Assembly (NCBI RefSeq): GCF_019303475.1
Contig: NZ_JABLSI010000023.1
Location: 1-64,000 of the forward strand
Reading direction: 5' to 3'
Origin: Streptomyces sp. JJ38
GTDB lineage: Bacteria; Actinomycetota; Actinomycetes; Streptomycetales; Streptomycetaceae
DNA: 64,000 bases
In this document: piece after piece, positions 63,899 to 64,000 of the stretch
How positions within the stretch are numbered: the first letter of the stretch is position 1
Layout: each line of letters begins with the position of its first letter
Made by a program: the position numbers and the translations under genes
Notes under the pieces: model-generated
Database searches by the model: none
Seen by the model: the letters and a program-made list of their open reading frames with translations, nothing else
What the model was told of the DNA's origin: nothing

Positions 63899-64000
63899 TG
63901 AACGCACGACGCCGCCCTCACATATCCGCCCCCGCGATAGCGGGCGCCTGCACCCTCGCCCTCTTCGCCCTGACCGGCTGCGGTACGGGGAGTGCGGGTA
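63898..64000 (+). CDS. Start of a lipoprotein, probable zinc ABC-transporter binding protein ZnuA (truncated by window end)
   Basis: The open frame from ATG 63898 reads MNARRRPHISAPAIAGACTL, then ALFALTGCGTGSAG, a basic-hydrophobic signal ending in lipobox LTGC at about residue 28. It runs off the window with no stop. In Streptomyces the znuA zinc-uptake lipoprotein gene lies beside glyS, and a Zur-like box overlaps its promoter here, so ZnuA is likely. ATG 63889 is an alternative start. Only 34 codons are present, so the function rests on context. Confidence 0.65.
   Translation, partial: MNARRRPHISAPAIAGACTLALFALTGCGTGSAG

Overview
The window is a high-GC actinobacterial chromosome segment, almost certainly from a Streptomyces or close relative. 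The evidence is the very GC-rich third codon positions, frequent GTG starts, the gene order rplU-rpmA-obg ... proB/proA ... nadD-LCP-rsfS ... leuS ... comEA-comEC-holA ... lepA/rpsT ... hemW ... hrcA-dnaJ ... phoH-ybeY-era ... leuA ... recO-uppS-glyS, and typical Streptomyces intergenic palindromes. It is mostly core housekeeping sequence with a few accessory insertions. I see no rRNA, CRISPR array, transposase, integrase or prophage gene.

Layout. 1-6 kb: ribosomal proteins L21 and L27, the GTPase Obg, a convergent membrane-bound TagF-like polymerase with its own sigma70-type promoter, and ProB. 6-11.5 kb: a small conserved protein, ProA, two tandem membrane proteins sharing an N-terminal motif, an M48 protease and a 56-residue membrane peptide. 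11.5-16.4 kb: nadD, an LCP-family protein with a degenerate core, rsfS, a histidine phosphatase, and two identical tRNA-Ala(GGC) genes around a 77-residue CxxC protein. 16.3-20 kb: leuS preceded by a leucine leader peptide and an intrinsic terminator, then a membrane coiled-coil protein. 20-26.7 kb: DegV, ComEA, ComEC, HolA and two small genes. 26.8-31.5 kb: an acyl-CoA synthetase, LepA and S20.

31.7-36.3 kb is visibly lower in GC (53% in one 60-base stretch, against about 88% in a flanking stretch). It holds a two-gene cell-wall glycopolymer operon: a GT2-TagF fusion and a GT4 enzyme. 36.3-45 kb: HemW, DUF3097, a metallo-beta-lactamase protein, a CIRCE-controlled hrcA-dnaJ operon, a nitronate monooxygenase, RsmE, a HIT protein and an RNase Z-like enzyme. 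45-51.4 kb is accessory: a divergent GH4/PfkB sugar pair, a secreted S33-type peptidase lipoprotein and a two-component system. 51.4-62.3 kb: PhoH-YbeY-CorC-lipoprotein-degenerate cytidine deaminase-Era, a TerB-like protein, LeuA with its own leucine leader peptide, an emfourin-like protein, RecO, UppS and a YcxB-like protein. The window ends with GlyS and the first codons of a lipoprotein whose promoter overlaps a Zur-box-like palindrome, most likely znuA.

Themes. (1) Two leucine-responsive leader peptides, for leuS and leuA, share an 11-of-12-base core in the same reading frame. (2) Wall glycopolymer synthesis recurs: a TagF-like enzyme, a divergent LCP protein, a GT2-TagF/GT4 pair and UppS. 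(3) Many start codons lie 6-7 bases after a TANNNT-like box, as expected for leaderless transcripts. (4) Two proteins, the LCP-like and the cytidine-deaminase-like one, appear to have lost key family residues.
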